DNA of 56,296 nt from a virus: positions 1-56,296 of the IMG/VR virus record IMGVR_UViG_3300020438_000049. One strand, 5' to 3'. Below, piece after piece: positions 1-6,881 of this stretch (position 1 is its first letter; each line of letters opens with the position of its first letter). Position numbers and translations under genes: made by a program. The notes under the pieces were generated by a model. That model did no database searches, was not told where the DNA came from, and was given only the letters and a program-made list of their open reading frames with translations.

Positions 1-221
1 ATCTTATCTAACAGTCCTACATATATCTTCTTTGTTCTCATATCGAATAGGTGGATCTCTCCATTCCAATTCCTATTCCGATATTGTGGCATAAACTTTG
101 CACCCTCTACCTCAAAGGTAAAGTGGTCTCTCAACTCATACTCAATATGAGGTTCAGAATCAATTTTTAAAAATACTTCGTTAGACTTAGATATAACGAC
201 ATTAGCACTTGTATCAATCAC
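1..221 (-). CDS. uvsW: UvsW helicase, N-terminal part (runs off the left edge)
   Basis: About 73 residues are visible, ending at the window edge. The translation includes ELRDHFTFEVEG, then FMPQYRNRNWNGEI and HLFDMRTKKIYVG. This matches the N-terminal domain of T4 UvsW as I recall it (ELRDFFSFEADG, then GNWDGRIRLLD). UvsW is a superfamily 2 DNA/RNA helicase that unwinds R-loops and branched DNA, and moves phage replication from origin-dependent to recombination-dependent initiation. The helicase motifs lie outside the window. The start is GTG at 221, because TAG sits directly upstream in frame and no ATG is available. A CTAAATA motif lies 21 bases upstream. It is read after the 177-residue gene and uvsY. 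Confidence 0.85.
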   Translation of the reverse strand, partial: MIDTSANVVISKSNEVFLKIDSEPHIEYELRDHFTFEVEGAKFMPQYRNRNWNGEIHLFDMRTKKIYVGLLDK

Positions 222-241
222 CTAGTACATGCGTCTAGGAA

Positions 242-248
242 TATTTAG
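242..248 (-). promoter_or_regulatory. Late-promoter-like CTAAATA upstream of uvsW
   Basis: The minus strand reads CTAAATA 21 bases before the uvsW GTG start. It differs by one base from the T4 late core (TATAAATA) and belongs to the recurrent set described in the findings. Confidence 0.45.
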
Positions 249-257
249 GAACCTATG

Positions 258-791
258 TCAAGCTTGTAATAAATCCCATAACTTTTTATAATCCATTTTA
301 GCATATAGATAATTATCAATATGATGTTGGATATTAGAATTCTTTAAGTGAAACTGCCCCTCTCCAGTATTACCTCTATGCTGTTTATCTGAGTATTGTA
401 TATTGGGATCTTTACTAATGGTCTCACTTGGTATCTCAAAGACATAAATCATATCTTTAAAGAATATACCATACCAGAGTATATCAAAGCAACCAGTTTT
501 TACTTGCTGTATATTACAATCCCACCTTTGTTCTAATTTATTTTTATCTTCTATTAGTCTTACTGAGTTATCCTGCATCAATACTTCACAGATGTTTTGT
601 TCCGTAATTGGATTTGCTCTAGTGTATGCTCTTGATACTTTGACCTCACCTTTCTGATCACCTAGTTTTTTATCGTAAGATAGGTTGTCAGACTTCTCTA
701 GACCTTTGATGATTTTACTCATCAAGATCTCACCAACATCACCAAATTTTCGTGTGTTTAGATTGCAAATGGAAGATACTAAATTGTTCAT
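258..791 (-). CDS. Unknown 177-residue protein between uvsW and uvsY; possible restriction-endonuclease fold
   Basis: I do not recognise this protein. It begins MNNLVSSICN and contains GEVKVS near residues 48-53, then CFDILWYGIFF, a strand-like IYVFEIPSE, and a polar C-terminal part with KQHRGN, GEGQFHLKNSN and IQHHIDNYL. An acidic residue followed by E-x-K before hydrophobic strands would suit a PD-(D/E)XK nuclease core, but the match is weak and the acidic partner is uncertain. The ATG overlaps the uvsY stop (ATGA arrangement), so the two are translationally coupled. Sitting between uvsW and uvsY suggests a role in DNA recombination or processing. This is inference from position only. Confidence 0.7.
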   Translation of the reverse strand: MNNLVSSICNLNTRKFGDVGEILMSKIIKGLEKSDNLSYDKKLGDQKGEVKVSRAYTRANPITEQNICEVLMQDNSVRLIEDKNKLEQRWDCNIQQVKTGCFDILWYGIFFKDMIYVFEIPSETISKDPNIQYSDKQHRGNTGEGQFHLKNSNIQHHIDNYLYAKMDYKKLWDLLQA

Positions 792-1225
792 CCTAGTCCA
801 GAATTAAATCGCATGAACTCAATTGCATTCTTAATTTGGAACGTTCTGTTCTGTATCACCTTAAGAATGCTTTCAAGGTATACTAACATTGTATCATAAT
901 AATCGATCTTCAACGAAGTAGTGGACAGTTTCTCATCTGCATCCAAGTATTTCTGCATAGTATCCTTATCCCTTATCTTTTTAGGAAAGGGATTCTCTAT
1001 ATAAACGTCTGGATCTGCTTTCCCACTAAAGTACTCATACCGTTCATGACGGATATTTTTCCTTTGTTGCTCTGCTTTTTTTCTTAATAGAAAGATTGTA
1101 TTATAAAGTTCAAAGTATTTTGCATGAAGAGAGGGGATGTTCAATGATTCATCATGTAGATTATCTCTATCTATTGCTGCATCTTTTTCCCACATCTCTT
1201 GAAGTTTATCAAGAGTCACACTCAT
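788..1225 (-). CDS. uvsY: UvsY recombination mediator
   Basis: The 145 residues align along their length with T4 UvsY (137 residues) as I recall it: LQEMWEKDAAID at the start, YEYFSGKADPDVY in the middle (T4 YYSGRGDGDEF), YLDADEKLSTTSLKIDYY, and IQNRTFQIKNAIEFMR at the end (T4 IKSRGFAIKHIQDMR). UvsY forms a hexamer on single-stranded DNA, helps displace Gp32 and loads the UvsX recombinase. The gene overlaps gp3 upstream and the 177-residue gene downstream by four bases each, so the three are co-translated. No signal peptide or membrane segment is seen. Confidence 0.93.
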   Translation of the reverse strand: MSVTLDKLQEMWEKDAAIDRDNLHDESLNIPSLHAKYFELYNTIFLLRKKAEQQRKNIRHERYEYFSGKADPDVYIENPFPKKIRDKDTMQKYLDADEKLSTTSLKIDYYDTMLVYLESILKVIQNRTFQIKNAIEFMRFNSGLG

Positions 1226-1803
1226 AAAGGTTTTCCTTCCAGATCAGTTAGTTTGTATATAGTATACTTGAAAGATACGTCTGCTGTAAAGTATTCTACA
1301 TCTGTATCAGTTGCATCAAATGATAGTGTAGATAAGCTATATGGAAATAGGTCATCAAATAACACTTGAAATTTAGGTACTAGATTACTACTTAGAATTT
1401 GTAACGTACCATCGGAATATATTTGATCTCCTCTATTACTAAATCTTGCAGCACCAAACAAATAATCCTGCTCTTCTAATTTATCAAACTGTTTAAGTGT
1501 TTCTGGATAACCAAGTCCACGAATCCAGTTTTGAATCTCCATATAGTTACCTAGATCCTCATCAACAAGGAACCTTAAATTAAGATCACCAAAATCAATC
1601 TTATCACCAGGTATTGGTATGTCCTTAAAGTATGTTGGTTGTTCTGCTATTCCTAAAGTTATATCAGGAATGTTTGCCTGATTACAAAAGAAAGCAGTCT
1701 TAGGACTTCTTTTAAGTGCAAATTTAAAACCAACTGGAGACAAGAAATTCCTATTTTGTATGGGAGTTCCTGGTCTTGGTGCTGGTGAATTTCTAATCGC
1801 CAT
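1222..1803 (-). CDS. gp3: gp3 tail completion / tail tube terminator
   Basis: The 193-residue protein matches T4 gp3 (176 residues) as I recall it in two blocks. LNLRFLVDEDLGNYMEIQNW corresponds to T4 LIVRFIVDEELKSWIGMYEW. The C-terminal LFDDLFPYSLSTLSFDATD and SFKYTIYKL correspond to T4 INFYKPWVSDLSEVEFSYTE and PYTYFQV. Gp3 caps the head-proximal end of the tail tube and stabilises the finished tail before neck joining. The fold is related to tail tube proteins, which explains its similarity to gp19. It overlaps uvsY by four bases. CTAAATA lies 19 bases upstream, inside the stop codon of the preceding gene. Confidence 0.85.
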   Translation of the reverse strand: MAIRNSPAPRPGTPIQNRNFLSPVGFKFALKRSPKTAFFCNQANIPDITLGIAEQPTYFKDIPIPGDKIDFGDLNLRFLVDEDLGNYMEIQNWIRGLGYPETLKQFDKLEEQDYLFGAARFSNRGDQIYSDGTLQILSSNLVPKFQVLFDDLFPYSLSTLSFDATDTDVEYFTADVSFKYTIYKLTDLEGKPL

Positions 1804-1821
1804 TATAAGATACTTTTTAAA

Positions 1822-1828
1822 TATTTAG
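1822..1828 (-). promoter_or_regulatory. Late-promoter-like CTAAATA upstream of gp3, containing a stop codon
   Basis: The minus strand reads CTAAATA 19 bases before the gp3 start. Its TAA (1827-1825) is also the stop codon of the 354-residue gene. Confidence 0.5.
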
Positions 1829-2889
1829 TAAGCATCTACATCAACTAACTCTTTTGAATTCCACTCATCCTTATGATCCGCAATAAACTGAGGTATGCAA
1901 CCTTTAATTATATAATGCTTAGATGGATCAACATTCTTGAACTCCGTATCTCTTCTATTACCAACGGCTTTGTACATAAGTCTAGTATATGAACTAAGAT
2001 CTCTTAGAAAAATATCTTTTTTATTTCTTGCTTCTGACGGTAATCTTTTCTTAGTGTAGAGTATAATATCTACTGGATTTTTAGATCCATGCTCCAATAC
2101 TGCCTCACAAAAACAACGACATGTATATGTGTCGGCATCCATAGAGAATAGGAAAGTTGTTTTGTTATCAATTTTAATATGGAACTTTTTATCTAAAATG
2201 TCTACCCATGACTTTCTTTCTTTGATAAGAACTGCATTATCACCTTCAGCATGTCTTTTAATTATACCATCTACAATAAGAGTAACATTATTTTGAGTAA
2301 AGGATTTATGAATATATAATCTATTTTTTAACCAATCTCTGATATCAACTTCATTTGGTTGTAACTCTTTCTTATTGATTAGGGTTAAACCTCCTGTAAT
2401 AACATCTTCTCTAGTTCCTTTAGTAGCAGGATCATGCCTTAAGTTTTCTAAAATTCCTCCACTAATTCTAGCCATTTCGCCAGGTTCTATCTTCTTAAGA
2501 TTTATCCAAGGTAGCTTTTTCTCACTATTTCTTTTTCCTGCTAGAGCTCTACCTCTACCCTCTACTGGATTTTCTTTTCCAGTGGAATCTTTAGATCCCA
2601 TACCTGGTGTATATTTTGTTATATATCCTTTTATCGAAAAGTTATTTTCTAATGCTTGGATTCTTTCTTCAGTGTTACCTTCTTCTCTAACACCATCATT
2701 CGACCATATATCATCTAATTCATCTACTTCAGTATCTAGATCAAGAGAACCTAAAGATTCAAACTCATATCCTTTAGGTATCTCTATTTCCATCCCTATA
2801 AAGTATTCTAAGTTTATATCTCCAACTCCGTTAAAACCTGGTAGTTTAACTGGACCTACGATGTCCTGTCTGTTAATAGTAATTTTCAT
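1825..2889 (-). CDS. Unknown 354-residue protein between gp23 and gp3
   Basis: I do not recognise this protein. The N-terminus MKITINRQDIVGPVKLPGF is followed by an acidic stretch (residues about 40-70), a basic Gly/Arg stretch (VEGRGRALAGKRN) and a longer C-terminal part. That part contains DADTYTCRCFCEAV (a C-x-C-x-C cluster), IILYTKKRLPSEARNK and DLSSYTRLMYKAVGNRRDTEF. No transmembrane segment is evident. An in-frame TTG at 2952 would add 21 residues, but ATG at 2889 gives the more plausible N-terminus. Neither start has a clear ribosome binding site. In T4 the capsid vertex gene 24 follows gp23; this protein shows no gp23/gp24 resemblance. Late expression is likely from its surroundings. 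Confidence 0.75.
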   Translation of the reverse strand: MKITINRQDIVGPVKLPGFNGVGDINLEYFIGMEIEIPKGYEFESLGSLDLDTEVDELDDIWSNDGVREEGNTEERIQALENNFSIKGYITKYTPGMGSKDSTGKENPVEGRGRALAGKRNSEKKLPWINLKKIEPGEMARISGGILENLRHDPATKGTREDVITGGLTLINKKELQPNEVDIRDWLKNRLYIHKSFTQNNVTLIVDGIIKRHAEGDNAVLIKERKSWVDILDKKFHIKIDNKTTFLFSMDADTYTCRCFCEAVLEHGSKNPVDIILYTKKRLPSEARNKKDIFLRDLSSYTRLMYKAVGNRRDTEFKNVDPSKHYIIKGCIPQFIADHKDEWNSKELVDVDAY

Positions 2890-2981
2890 TTGCAAATACG
2901 GTTGCGTTAGCGATTGTCTTTTACTACACGGAGCCGAAGCGGTGTGGTTCAAAGATAATAATGTATATTATATATTAGAAT

Positions 2982-3015
2982 AAAAAAAAAGTCAACCCCC
3001 GAAGGAGCTGACTTT
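2982..3015 (-). terminator. Intrinsic terminator after gp23, UUCG loop
   Basis: On the minus strand, AAAGTCA, G, CTCC, a TTCG loop, GGGG, T, TGACTTT form a 12-bp stem with two wobble pairs. The stem is followed by an unbroken run of at least eight T. It begins 22 bases after the gp23 stop codon and is the strongest terminator in the window. Confidence 0.9.
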
Positions 3016-3036
3016 GAAGAAATATAAGCGTCTCGC

Positions 3037-4398
3037 TTACATGAGGTTCTTAACTGTAACACGTCTGTAGTACTTGTTGTTGTTAACTCCAACAGTACCA
3101 GCACCAGCAGTTGTACCTTCGGCAAATGGGTTCGCAACGATTCCGTAACGAGTCTTAAAGCCGATTTTTGGTTGGAAACTATTCTCTCCAACTGCACGAA
3201 CCATCTGTAGTGGAACGTATGGGCAGTAGAACAGACCAGCGTCGTAAGGTGAAGAACCTTTGTATCCAACAACATAGTACTGATTAGCAGCACTGTTTGC
3301 AGAATAAGGGTCAATGTATACCTTGTACTTACCGTTAAGAGTACCAGCAAATGTATTGCCAGTGTCATCAACGTTAAGGTTAGCGTTAAGAGCAGGTGTG
3401 TAATCAAGAACACCAGCCATTGTTAACGCAGAAGCAACGTCAGCAGATGTTAGGATAACGTTACCCTTTCCTCTACGAGTTTGCTGTGCGATAGCGTTAG
3501 CATCTCTTTCGATCTGGAAGATAAGTCCTTTGAACTTCTCAACTGACCAACGACCATTACTGTCGATGTCTAAGTCGAACTCTCCAGCAGTTGCTGTGTT
3601 AGCAGCAGCACCAGTTTCAGCAGACTTGTAGATTGTTCTAATAACTTCTCTGTTGATTTCCGCAAGGATCTCAGTAGAAAGGATATTAGCAAGTTCTGCT
3701 TCAGCATTCAATCCGTGGATTGCTTTCAAGTCCTGAGCAAGCTCTAGTGAGTACTCAGCTTTCAACGCACGAGATTTCGCAGTAACTGTTACTTTCTCAA
3801 TGCTGAATGCCATTTCGTTGAAGGCATCTGCACCAGTGCCATCAAGCTTTTCAGACTGGGCAGTGGTCATACCTTGACCAACGTCGTATGCCTTCTGAGT
3901 AGTAGAAGTTGATGGGTTCAACGCACCTGGATTTGAACCAGACTGTGATGTTGTACCTAAACCAACTGCACCGTTAACGAAACCAGTTTCAACATTGCTT
4001 CCTGCAGGTTGTCCTGAGAATGCAGAGTCTGCTTCGTTGTAGAATGCTTCTGTACCAGATTGATCCTTGTAACGAGATCTCATCGCAAAGATGAGTCCAG
4101 TAGGACCAGACATTGGTTGTACGCCAGCAAGATCATAAGCGATCAAGTTAGGCATTGCTCTTCTAATCAATGAGATTAGAACAGGATCAAAGTTATCAAC
4201 ACTAGAACCTGTAGAGTTCGTAGGTTGCTCTGTTAAAAGACCAGAATTGCCGAATGCATTCTGTTCTCTTTGGAATTTTTCTTGGTTTTCTAGCAGGACT
4301 GCGGTTACCGCTTTCTTGTGAGAATCTTGAATTTTATCAAGACCTTCGTGCTCAAGAACTGGTGCCCATTTTTCCTGCAACTGTTCTGAATGGAACAT
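3037..4398 (-). CDS. gp23: gp23 major capsid protein precursor
   Basis: The 453-residue protein carries hallmark gp23 blocks: LIRRAMPNLIAYDLAGVQPM, SGPTGLIFAMRSRY, KSRALKAEYSLELAQDLKAI, HGLNAEAELANILSTEI, and the C-terminal YVPLQMVRAVGENSFQPKIG and FKTRYGIVANPFAE. T4 gp23 is 521 residues; shorter forms are usual in cyanophages. It forms the HK97-fold hexamers of the capsid. A candidate prohead-protease site, L-T-E (residues 55-57), precedes QPTNST; gp21-type proteases cut after (L/I)-x-E. No perfect TATAAATA precedes the start. The nearest motif is CTAAACA 16 bases upstream. A strong terminator follows the gene. Confidence 0.98.
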   Translation of the reverse strand: MFHSEQLQEKWAPVLEHEGLDKIQDSHKKAVTAVLLENQEKFQREQNAFGNSGLLTEQPTNSTGSSVDNFDPVLISLIRRAMPNLIAYDLAGVQPMSGPTGLIFAMRSRYKDQSGTEAFYNEADSAFSGQPAGSNVETGFVNGAVGLGTTSQSGSNPGALNPSTSTTQKAYDVGQGMTTAQSEKLDGTGADAFNEMAFSIEKVTVTAKSRALKAEYSLELAQDLKAIHGLNAEAELANILSTEILAEINREVIRTIYKSAETGAAANTATAGEFDLDIDSNGRWSVEKFKGLIFQIERDANAIAQQTRRGKGNVILTSADVASALTMAGVLDYTPALNANLNVDDTGNTFAGTLNGKYKVYIDPYSANSAANQYYVVGYKGSSPYDAGLFYCPYVPLQMVRAVGENSFQPKIGFKTRYGIVANPFAEGTTAGAGTVGVNNNKYYRRVTVKNLM

Positions 4399-4441
4399 TT
4401 GCTTTAAAATAAGTGTTTAGTTTGTTTAATTTTAAATTCAG

Positions 4442-5617
4442 TTACTTGCTAAACTGAGATAGTGTTTTTAGATATCCAGCCATTGAACCTGAAACTGATT
4501 CAGGTGCAGAATCGACTCCTTCTGATAAACTCTCTCCTTTAGCAGCTGGTACGCCTTTATTAGGGAAATAAGATTCCTTAAGGGTCTCCAACTTTTCACG
4601 ATACTCTGATTCACTTTCAAACTCGACACTTTCAGCAAGTGAAGCGAGCTTCTCTTTCTGTGTGGACGCTAATCCGTCAGAAACAGATTCAAGAATACCG
4701 TCAGCAACAGACTCAGCGAGTCTACTGTTTAGTCCAACGTTCTTCTCAATTTGCTCATTGAGTTTGGATTCCATATCATCTAGTTTTTCTACCATACTCT
4801 GTAGTACATCATATTTTTCTTCAGGGATTGATACATAATGTTCTTCAAAAAGACCTTTTAGACCAGTCATAAAGGACTCAGTGAGTTCTTCTTTAAGACC
4901 TGCCTCTACTGCAAGTTGGTTCTCATTGAACCACTCGTCAGATACATATTCTAGGTAAGAGTCTACACGCTCATTAAGAGCAGACTTAAACTCTTCTGCC
5001 TCTTCGACGAGTTTTGTTTCATACTCAGTCTTAAGGTTTTCTTCGATTGCTGCAACTTTTCCGTTGATTGCTGCTTCAAGAATAGTTTTTGCTTTACTCT
5101 TAAAGTCTTCAGAAAGTTCTTCACCTTCTATGAGTGCTGCAACGTCTTCATCGATGCTGTACTCAGGTGCTTCAGCAACTACTGGTTCTTCAGTAGTTTC
5201 TTCCTCTGCAACAACTTCTTCTGTAGAAGTCTCTTCTTCTGCTACTACTTCATCAGTAGTAACTTCTTCTTCAGAGACAACTTCATCAGTTGCTTCAACT
5301 TCTTCAGGTACGGATACCTTAGTAGCACTAGTTGCTGCTGCATCTCCTGCAGAAGCTTTCTTGTTAACTACATCCTTAACTTGCTTAAGGGTGCCACCAG
5401 GAGTCTTCAGTTTTGCTGAATCGTCATCTGGTTTGTAGTTATCTGGTGTTGGGCCACCTAGATCTTCGACTGTTGCCGAATTTCCTGGAGTAGATACACC
5501 TGCTGCGTTACTACCAGCCGTTGGCAAAGCATCACCAGGTGATGCAGCTGCATTAGCCTTCGTTTTGGAGGGTGTAGTGCCTACTTCCATTTCCTGTAAT
5601 TCTTTGCCACTAGACAT
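4442..5617 (-). CDS. gp22: gp22 prohead core scaffolding protein
   Basis: The 391-residue protein is highly acidic and predicted mostly helical. Residues about 1-100 are Ala/Ser/Gly/Pro-rich, and about 105-150 are a low-complexity Glu/Thr/Val tract of TDEVVAEEE-type repeats. The remainder is heptad-like helix with blocks such as EEFKSALNERVDSYLEYVSD and LNEQIEKNVGLNSRLAESVA, characteristic of T4-type gp22 scaffolds. It would fill the prohead core, direct capsid assembly and be degraded by gp21. It is longer than T4 gp22 (269 residues), and the extra length is the low-complexity N-terminal part. A GGAGAG ribosome binding site lies about ten bases before the ATG, with TATAAATA 45 bases upstream. 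Confidence 0.92.
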   Translation of the reverse strand: MSSGKELQEMEVGTTPSKTKANAAASPGDALPTAGSNAAGVSTPGNSATVEDLGGPTPDNYKPDDDSAKLKTPGGTLKQVKDVVNKKASAGDAAATSATKVSVPEEVEATDEVVSEEEVTTDEVVAEEETSTEEVVAEEETTEEPVVAEAPEYSIDEDVAALIEGEELSEDFKSKAKTILEAAINGKVAAIEENLKTEYETKLVEEAEEFKSALNERVDSYLEYVSDEWFNENQLAVEAGLKEELTESFMTGLKGLFEEHYVSIPEEKYDVLQSMVEKLDDMESKLNEQIEKNVGLNSRLAESVADGILESVSDGLASTQKEKLASLAESVEFESESEYREKLETLKESYFPNKGVPAAKGESLSEGVDSAPESVSGSMAGYLKTLSQFSK

Positions 5618-5661
5618 TTGGGGTTCTCTCCGATTTCCTGTAAAAAGTTAAAATCTATATT

Positions 5662-5669
5662 TATTTATA
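5662..5669 (-). promoter_or_regulatory. Late promoter TATAAATA for gp22
   Basis: A perfect T4-type late core lies in the gp21-gp22 gap, 45 bases before the gp22 ATG, leaving room for a leader carrying the GGAGAG site. Confidence 0.75.
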
Positions 5670-5679
5670 AGTGCAGTAT

Positions 5680-6333
5680 TTACAATGACTTAATAAAGTC
5701 GTTGAAAAGACCTAACTTGTGTTCTTCGAGTGCTCTTTGGGTTGTTAAAGACTCGATTTTGTTTTTTGTATCATTAGCAAGTCTCTCTCTAAGGGAATTT
5801 CCCTCCCAGATCCACTCCTTTCCTTCCATAATTCCCTCAACAAATGCATCGGGTGCAGAAGGATCTGCTACGATATCTGCTGCTGTTGCTAACATAAAGT
5901 CATCTCCAACAACATTAAATCCTTCACGGGTTGGTTTCAATGAACCAATTCCTCTAGAAGATACACCTAGTTTTACACCTTCTCCTATAAGTGAAGATGC
6001 AATTTGACCCATTGGTGTACTAAGGATTTTTGCTTTTCCTATAAAATTAGATCCACTCTCTTTAAGTGAAACAATCTTATGGGATACTCTATCAAGGTTA
6101 ACAGTTGGACCATCGGGATGTCCCAATTCTCCAAGTGCTCTACCTGTAACTATATTTGATTCATTGTACCTACCAACTTCTCTCTGGAGAGTTTCCATAG
6201 GATACATTCTACCATTACGGTTTTTAATGTTACCTTGTAAAAAGATACCTTCAATATAAAGGTTCTGTTTACCAGACTTTAATTTCTCAGTAATAAATTT
6301 TACCGACTCAATTTCTTCTCTGATGAGTTTCAT
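5680..6333 (-). CDS. gp21: gp21 prohead core protease
   Basis: The 217 residues match the T4 gp21 family (serine protease of herpesvirus-assemblin type). Visible blocks are NIKNRNGRMYPMETLQREV, GRALGELGHPDGPTVNLDRV (catalytic His72 in GHP) and KLGVSSRGIGSLKP (nucleophile Ser125 or Ser126). It cleaves gp23, gp22 and other core proteins after (L/I)-x-E, clearing the scaffold and triggering capsid expansion. T4 gp21 is 212 residues, so this is full length. It starts two bases after the stop of the 85-residue gene and lies between the portal/core genes and scaffold, as in T4. Confidence 0.96.
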   Translation of the reverse strand: MKLIREEIESVKFITEKLKSGKQNLYIEGIFLQGNIKNRNGRMYPMETLQREVGRYNESNIVTGRALGELGHPDGPTVNLDRVSHKIVSLKESGSNFIGKAKILSTPMGQIASSLIGEGVKLGVSSRGIGSLKPTREGFNVVGDDFMLATAADIVADPSAPDAFVEGIMEGKEWIWEGNSLRERLANDTKNKIESLTTQRALEEHKLGLFNDFIKSL

Positions 6334-6335
6334 TT

Positions 6336-6593
6336 TTAGTTACCGTAAGCGATCTTTACAACCTTCATACTAGATCCTTGAGATGCTGCAGTTAGAGTAT
6401 CTGTTGCATCTTTTTCTAAGAGGACTGTATCCAATGTACCAACACTTAAACTACCGACTGTAGTACCACCAGAAGTTTTTCTAGTAATAACAACAGCAGC
6501 ACTATGGGCATTATAAAGCCGTACTACAGTAGCTAAGTCAACATTAGAAGCAGATGATAAATTACCCTCTGCTGCTAAAACCTTTATTAACAT
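6336..6593 (-). CDS. Unknown 85-residue protein, probable small virion or core protein
   Basis: MLIKVLAAEG starts a small protein rich in Ser, Thr, Val and Ala, with VVRLYNAHSAAVVITRKTSG, LDTVLLEKDATDTLTA and SSMKVVKIAYG. It looks like a compact all-beta domain. It occupies the place of T4 gene 68 but is not obviously homologous to gp68. A GAGG site lies about nine bases before the ATG. The gene ends two bases before gp21, so the two are co-translated from the late promoter at 6623-6630. A decoration or head role is inference from position. Confidence 0.8.
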   Translation of the reverse strand: MLIKVLAAEGNLSSASNVDLATVVRLYNAHSAAVVITRKTSGGTTVGSLSVGTLDTVLLEKDATDTLTAASQGSSMKVVKIAYGN

Positions 6594-6622
6594 TGTCTAA
6601 CCTCTAAATCCAGTTATTTAGT

Positions 6623-6630
6623 TATTTATA
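6623..6630 (-). promoter_or_regulatory. Late promoter TATAAATA for the 85-residue gene and gp21
   Basis: A perfect TATAAATA lies 30 bases upstream of the ATG, followed three bases later by a second copy-like CTAAATAA. The two variants occur in tandem here. Confidence 0.75.
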
Positions 6631-6634
6631 AACA

Positions 6635-6841
6635 CTATTCTTCGGATTCAGTTTCAACCTCTGTTTCTGCCTCTACAGGCTCAATTGTATCAAAAGTTTG
6701 TCCAGCAACACTAGGTCGATGTCCGTCAACCTTCTCTGCAGACTTTGCAAATAGGATATCTTTAATCTTATCGCTTATATTAGATGGTGATTCATCAGCA
6801 ATAATCATATCCATCAAATCATCATTAGTAACGTCAGGCAT
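6635..6841 (-). CDS. gp67: gp67-like prohead core protein
   Basis: The 68-residue protein has a short helical N-terminus (TNDDLMDMIIADESPSNISD), a middle with DILFAKSAEKVDGHRPSVAG, and an acidic tail (EPVEAETEVETESEE). T4 gp67, encoded between gene 20 and gene 21, is likewise small with a very acidic tail and is a core component degraded during maturation. The assignment rests on size, acidity and position, not on alignable sequence. An upstream in-frame TTG at 6853 would add four residues; ATG at 6841 is preferred. TATAAATA lies 33 bases upstream. Confidence 0.65.
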   Translation of the reverse strand: MPDVTNDDLMDMIIADESPSNISDKIKDILFAKSAEKVDGHRPSVAGQTFDTIEPVEAETEVETESEE

Positions 6842-6873
6842 AATTAAGTCCAAAAAATGTGTTTAATCCTTAA

Positions 6874-6881
6874 TATTTATA
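6874..6881 (-). promoter_or_regulatory. Late promoter TATAAATA for the gp67-like gene
   Basis: A perfect late core lies 33 bases before the ATG. It overlaps the end of the gp20 coding sequence, including its TAA stop. Confidence 0.7.

Noticed and set aside
1825-2952. TTG start at 2952 for the 354-residue gene
   Set aside because: It adds an unlikely N-terminus (NHTASAPCSKRQ) and has no ribosome binding site; ATG at 2889 is favoured, although it also lacks a clear site.
2375-2983. Plus-strand frame of about 200 codons opposite the 354-residue gene
   Set aside because: Antisense shadow; low-complexity Ser/Pro/Ile translation, and the minus-strand frame fits operon spacing.
2949-3413. Alternative minus-strand frame of 154 codons inside gp23
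   Set aside because: Leu/Thr-rich out-of-frame translation of gp23, which has full family support.
5064-5438. Plus-strand Ser/Thr/Val-rich frame of 124 codons
   Set aside because: Mirror image of the Glu-rich low-complexity tract of gp22, not an independent gene.
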